Source: Minisyncoccota bacterium
GTDB lineage: Bacteria; Patescibacteriota; Minisyncoccia; Minisyncoccales; GCA-002788555
Assembly (NCBI GenBank): GCA_028697615.1
Contig: JAQVET010000008.1
Coordinates: 1-17,214 of the forward strand
DNA: 17,214 bases
Direction of reading: 5' to 3'
Each line of letters starts with the position of its first letter. Within the stretch, counting starts at the first letter, position 1. Below the pieces are notes generated by a model. The model saw nothing but the letters and a program-made list of their open reading frames with translations, did no database searches and was not told the origin of the DNA. The position numbers and the translations under genes are program-made. Shown here in pieces: positions 15,265 to 17,214 of this stretch.

Positions 15265-15525
15265 ATTAAAGGATTAAAGGATTAAAGGATTAAAGGATTA
15301 AAAAAGCCAATATACGCCGATGATAAAACGCAAATTTACGCTAATTTCTAAATTACAAACAAAATCAAAAATCAGAAGTCAAAAACCAAAACCTAAAACC
15401 TAAAATTAATAGTTTGAATATCTCGAACATTTTGAATATTTCAAGCAACTTGAATATTTTATCAGTGTAAAATCAGTGTTTTGCGTAGCCTATATCGTCT
15501 TCTACATTATATTTATTTTATCATT
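15265..15525 (+). repeat. Intergenic repeat module E (most complete copy)
   Basis: Four perfect ATTAAAGG octamers and a fifth partial one (15265-15302) are followed by AAAAGCCAATATACGCCGAT, AACGCAAATTTACGCTAA, a CAAAATCAAAAATC block, repeated CCTAAAA, AATAGTTTGAATATCTCGAA, TTGAATATTTTATCAGTG and a tail GTCTTCTACATTATAT. The octamers begin 8 bp upstream of the rsmA ATG. This module, with the terminator at 15543, fills the 337-bp gap 15257-15593; no gene is seen there. Confidence 0.8.
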
Positions 15526-15542
15526 ATTTTTCAAAAATGGAG

Positions 15543-15568
15543 ACGCCCTCTTTTTAAAAAGAGGGCGT
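15543..15568 (-). terminator. 26-bp palindromic terminator of the third cassette
   Basis: A perfect inverted repeat with 13-nt arms (ACGCCCTCTTTTT) lies 25 bp after the stop of the 123-aa gene. The A/T centre gives a U-rich stem, and a T-run follows the hairpin about 5 bp later on the minus strand. Confidence 0.8.
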
Positions 15569-15593
15569 TTGTTGCCAAAGACGAAATCAGCGG

Positions 15594-15965
15594 TTAGTCA
15601 TCAAGACCCCAAAGTCGATCGTCGAGACGCTTAATAAATTGGTCAATCTCTTCACCAATTTTTTTAGCGCTTTTTTTGATGTTGCTGTTTAGTCCTAATA
15701 ACAGAAAAGGAATAAAGAGAAAGACCCAGTGTGGGATGAAAGCAAGGGTATAGTCCGGGGGACCAGGGTCTTCCCCCAAGGCATACATCAACCCTGCATA
15801 TATCCAAACGAAAAACGACACTAACCCCACTAAACCGACAAGATACAAACCCAGGGATAGCGTTTTCCCAATGGGAGAACGCTCTTTTTTTACTTGCCGG
15901 TAGGCAAGTAAAAAACACGCCCCCACAATGACAATAAATACCAACTCCATCTCGTGTTGTTCCAT
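15594..15965 (-). CDS. Small membrane protein, unknown function (third GC-rich cassette)
   Basis: I do not recognise this 123-residue protein. It has about three hydrophobic segments: 6-22, 34-60 and 75-92. The C-terminal 30 residues are charged and probably helical and cytoplasmic (KKSAKKIGEEIDQFIKRLDDR). An EDPGPPDYT loop separates segments two and three. Base composition is atypical: 35 of 60 bases at 15721-15780 are G or C. Like the two plus-strand cassettes it is monocistronic, with a promoter near consensus, a perfect AAGGAGG 8 bp before the ATG and a strong terminator, although the promoter and terminator sequences differ from theirs. It is read from the first ATG, which the SD selects; an in-frame ATG five codons later is less well placed. 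Likely a transferred gene or one under a different expression regime. Confidence 0.8.
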   Translation of the reverse strand: MEQHEMELVFIVIVGACFLLAYRQVKKERSPIGKTLSLGLYLVGLVGLVSFFVWIYAGLMYALGEDPGPPDYTLAFIPHWVFLFIPFLLLGLNSNIKKSAKKIGEEIDQFIKRLDDRLWGLDD

Positions 15966-15973
15966 CTTTGGCT

Positions 15974-15980
15974 CCTCCTT
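15974..15980 (-). promoter_or_regulatory. Strong ribosome binding site AAGGAGG (third cassette)
   Basis: A perfect SD on the minus strand, 8 bp before the ATG at 15965. Confidence 0.88.
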
Positions 15981-16007
15981 AACTGCGTTTCGGTACGAAC
16001 TCCTTGT

Positions 16008-16036
16008 ATTTTAACATATTTTGCTTTCAATGTCAA
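16008..16036 (-). promoter_or_regulatory. Sigma-70-type promoter of the third cassette
   Basis: On the minus strand TTGACA and TAAAAT (one mismatch to TATAAT) are 17 bp apart. The 5' UTR is about 35 nt and contains the SD. The spacer is unlike that of the twin promoters at 12566 and 13768. Confidence 0.8.
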
Positions 16037-16162
16037 AATTCAAAATCACAAGTTAAAATTTAAAATATTTAAATCTTTTGAGATGTTCAATTTGCATTTA
16101 ATTTGTAGTAGATAATTTAATCCTTTAATTCTTTAATTTTTTAATTCTTTAATTCTTTAATC
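16037..16162 (-). repeat. Intergenic repeat module H (inverted)
   Basis: On the minus strand: five octamers (ATTAAAGA, one ATTAAAAA, one ATTAAAGG; 16122-16161), a CTACAAATTAAATGC stretch, GAACATCTCAAAAG and a CAAAATTTTGA-type block; the GCTTCTA tail is absent. The octamers overlap the end of the amidinotransferase gene and provide its TAA stop (16157-16159). Confidence 0.7.
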
Positions 16163-16954
16163 GATTAGCAAACTTACACATTTGACTCCCCCGCCTGATT
16201 TTTTAAACTCAGAAATATCCAGGTTAATTACTTCAAGACCTTTGTTTTTAAGAAAGGCGGTTATTCTTGGATTTTTTCCACTAAGGATTACTGAATTTTT
16301 ATAAGAAAGGCCGTTGCAAAGAAATTTTTTTGCCTCGTTTTCGGAAATTTTTATTTTAAAAACATTAAGTTTTTCGATTATTTTTTGGCTTTTTTCATCA
16401 AAAGCACCAGGAAAATATATAATTGTATTTATCGCTTCAATATACATCAAGCAAAGGTCAAGATGATAAAATCTATCATCTACTAATTTTAGAGGAATGA
16501 TTGGTTTTTTCCCACCCAAATATTTTTTAAGAAAAATAATTGCGCTTTCAGAACCCCTTTTGTCAAAACCAAATATAAATGCGTCGGAGAGCTCTACTAT
16601 TTCTGCCTGCCCCTCAAAATAAACATTTTTTGGAAGAGTAATTATTTCAAACTTTTGTGATTCAAACCATTTTTTATAATAAATTGTCTCTTCCCTCCTT
16701 TCTTTATACCTAAAATTTGACAGAATAAATTTTTTATTTATCGGCAAGCCAGCATTAGCGACAAAGACCATATCAGGCAATCCCTTTTCAGGTTTTATGA
16801 GAGAAATTTTAATTCCTAAACCTTGATAGATTTCAAAAAGTTTGTGCCATTGTTGCCAGGCCTTTTGCTTTGAGGGTTGTTTTTCAATATTCATCCAGGG
16901 ATTTATTTCAAAACTAACCTGAAATTCAGTTGGAGGGCACATTAAAACTTTCAT
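16157..16954 (-). CDS. Arginine dihydrolase/deiminase-like amidinotransferase-family enzyme
   Basis: Member of the guanidino-group-modifying superfamily (DDAH, arginine deiminase). The 265 residues resemble the catalytic domain of the cyanobacterial arginine dihydrolase ArgZ/AgrE, which turns arginine into ornithine, CO2 and ammonia: MCPPTEFQVSFEINPWM (5-21), GLPDMVFVANAG (58-69), NFRYKERREE, DDRFYHLDLC (159-168), the FLCN segment near 211-214 and C-terminal GGGVKC (254-259). Expected catalytic residues are present: Asp61, Glu114, His164, Asp166 and nucleophile Cys259. Asn67 sits where, as I recall, an Asn is linked to dihydrolase rather than deiminase activity. The FEGxGD motif reads FEGQAE, a departure. 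The proline-metabolism domain of AgrE is absent. It may supply ammonia, ornithine or citrulline from scavenged arginine. The upstream neighbour is tRNA-Gly, 40 bp away. Superfamily is sure, substrate is not. Confidence 0.85.
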   Translation of the reverse strand: MKVLMCPPTEFQVSFEINPWMNIEKQPSKQKAWQQWHKLFEIYQGLGIKISLIKPEKGLPDMVFVANAGLPINKKFILSNFRYKERREETIYYKKWFESQKFEIITLPKNVYFEGQAEIVELSDAFIFGFDKRGSESAIIFLKKYLGGKKPIIPLKLVDDRFYHLDLCLMYIEAINTIIYFPGAFDEKSQKIIEKLNVFKIKISENEAKKFLCNGLSYKNSVILSGKNPRITAFLKNKGLEVINLDISEFKKSGGGVKCVSLLID

Positions 16955-16994
16955 TATTATTTTATCTTTTTAAAGATATATTATTTAAACTAAA

Positions 16995-17065
16995 AGCGAG
17001 TGAGGGGAATCGAACCCCCGCCTTGACCTTGGGAAGGTCACGTACTACCACTATACTACACTCGC
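16995..17065 (-). tRNA. tRNA-Gly (anticodon CCC)
   Basis: The minus strand folds as a 71-nt cloverleaf: a perfect 7-bp acceptor stem (GCGAGTG/CACTCGC), D arm, 5-bp anticodon stem (TGACC/GGTCA) with loop TTCCCAA, a 4-nt variable loop and a T arm with GTTCGATTC. The anticodon is CCC, reading GGG. The discriminator is U, normal for tRNA-Gly. The 3' CCA is not encoded and must be added. There is no obvious promoter directly upstream; the LamG-like gene ends about 50 bp before it, and the amidinotransferase follows. Confidence 0.95.
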
Positions 17066-17088
17066 GATTACGCTTTTATTTAATTCTT

Positions 17089-17107
17089 CCCGAGAACAGT
17101 TCTCGGG
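17089..17107. terminator. 19-bp palindrome, likely terminator of the right-edge gene
   Basis: CCCGAGAAC, a central A, then GTTCTCGGG; the same 19 bp as at 5516-5534 apart from the central base. It lies just after the stop of the right-edge gene and before tRNA-Gly. No good T-tract follows on the minus strand, so a terminator role is uncertain. Confidence 0.5.
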
Positions 17108-17113
17108 GAAGCT

Positions 17114-17214
17114 TTAAATTGTTTCTTCTTGTCCTATTGTGTAAAAACTTGCTGGGTCGTTTTGATTGGCGTATTCAGTGGCGATCCATTCTGGAGAGCG
17201 GGCAACGTTGGAGA
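17114..17214 (-). CDS. C-terminal end of a LamG/DUF2341-type surface protein (partial)
   Basis: Only the last 32 residues and the TAA stop are inside the window; the gene starts beyond the right edge. The segment SNVARSPEWIATEYANQNDP and the following SFYTIGQE match what I know as the closing motif of LamG/concanavalin-like domains in DUF2341-type proteins (RxSxxARSxxWIxTEYxNQ). Such domains sit in large secreted or surface-attached proteins that bind sugars or polymers. This would make a second putative adhesive surface protein in the window besides the pilin-discoidin protein at the left edge. The length and other domains cannot be seen. Confidence 0.7.
   Translation of the reverse strand, partial: SNVARSPEWIATEYANQNDPASFYTIGQEETI

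Overview
The window looks like a piece of a small, AT-rich bacterial chromosome, most likely from the Candidate Phyla Radiation (Patescibacteria, possibly Parcubacteria). That is an inference from gene content: a reduced type IV secretion-like cluster (PrgI family protein, VirB4/TraC ATPase carried on two adjacent genes, VirB6-like membrane protein), type IV pilin-like and LamG/DUF2341-like surface proteins, and very AT-rich host genes. With one exception the host genes have no recognisable Shine-Dalgarno sequence. No rRNA or other phylogenetic marker that could settle the lineage is present.

Layout, left to right. 1-1173 (minus) is a pilin-like protein cut by the window edge, ending in a discoidin-like domain. 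1275-3743 (minus) reads inorganic pyrophosphatase, trigger factor, ClpP: nascent-chain folding and proteolysis, with pyrophosphate removal. 3986-5269 (minus) is nusA. 5568-12018 (minus) is the secretion cluster, transcribed VirB6-like, unknown 204-aa protein, PrgI, TraC-like N-terminal protein, VirB4 ATPase. 12566-14339 (plus) holds two GC-rich cassettes, an SPFH/band-7 membrane protein and a small membrane protein, each with an almost identical consensus promoter, a strong AAGGAGG site and an identical terminator. 14453-15256 (minus) is rsmA (ksgA), which carries a perfect 16-bp parS site in its coding sequence. 15543-16036 (minus) is a third GC-rich cassette for a 123-aa membrane protein. 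16157-16954 (minus) is an arginine dihydrolase/deiminase-like amidinotransferase, preceded by tRNA-Gly(CCC). The right edge holds the last residues of a LamG/DUF2341-type protein.

The spaces between host transcription units are filled by a repeat family with a recognisable order of blocks: an array of ATTAAAGG/ATTAAAGA octamers, a block rich in ACGCC, a CAAAATCAAAA-type block, a TTGAATAT/CTCGAAC block and a GCTTCTA tail. The octamer end faces a host gene. rsmA alone, and the TraC-N/VirB4 pair, are each bracketed by inverted copies with the octamers inward, and three genes take their TAA stop from an octamer. The GC-rich cassettes lie outside the brackets, between the outer ends of modules.

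The best leads are the parS site, the bracketing repeat modules, and the contrast between SD-less AT-rich host genes and the GC-rich, strongly signalled membrane-protein cassettes.
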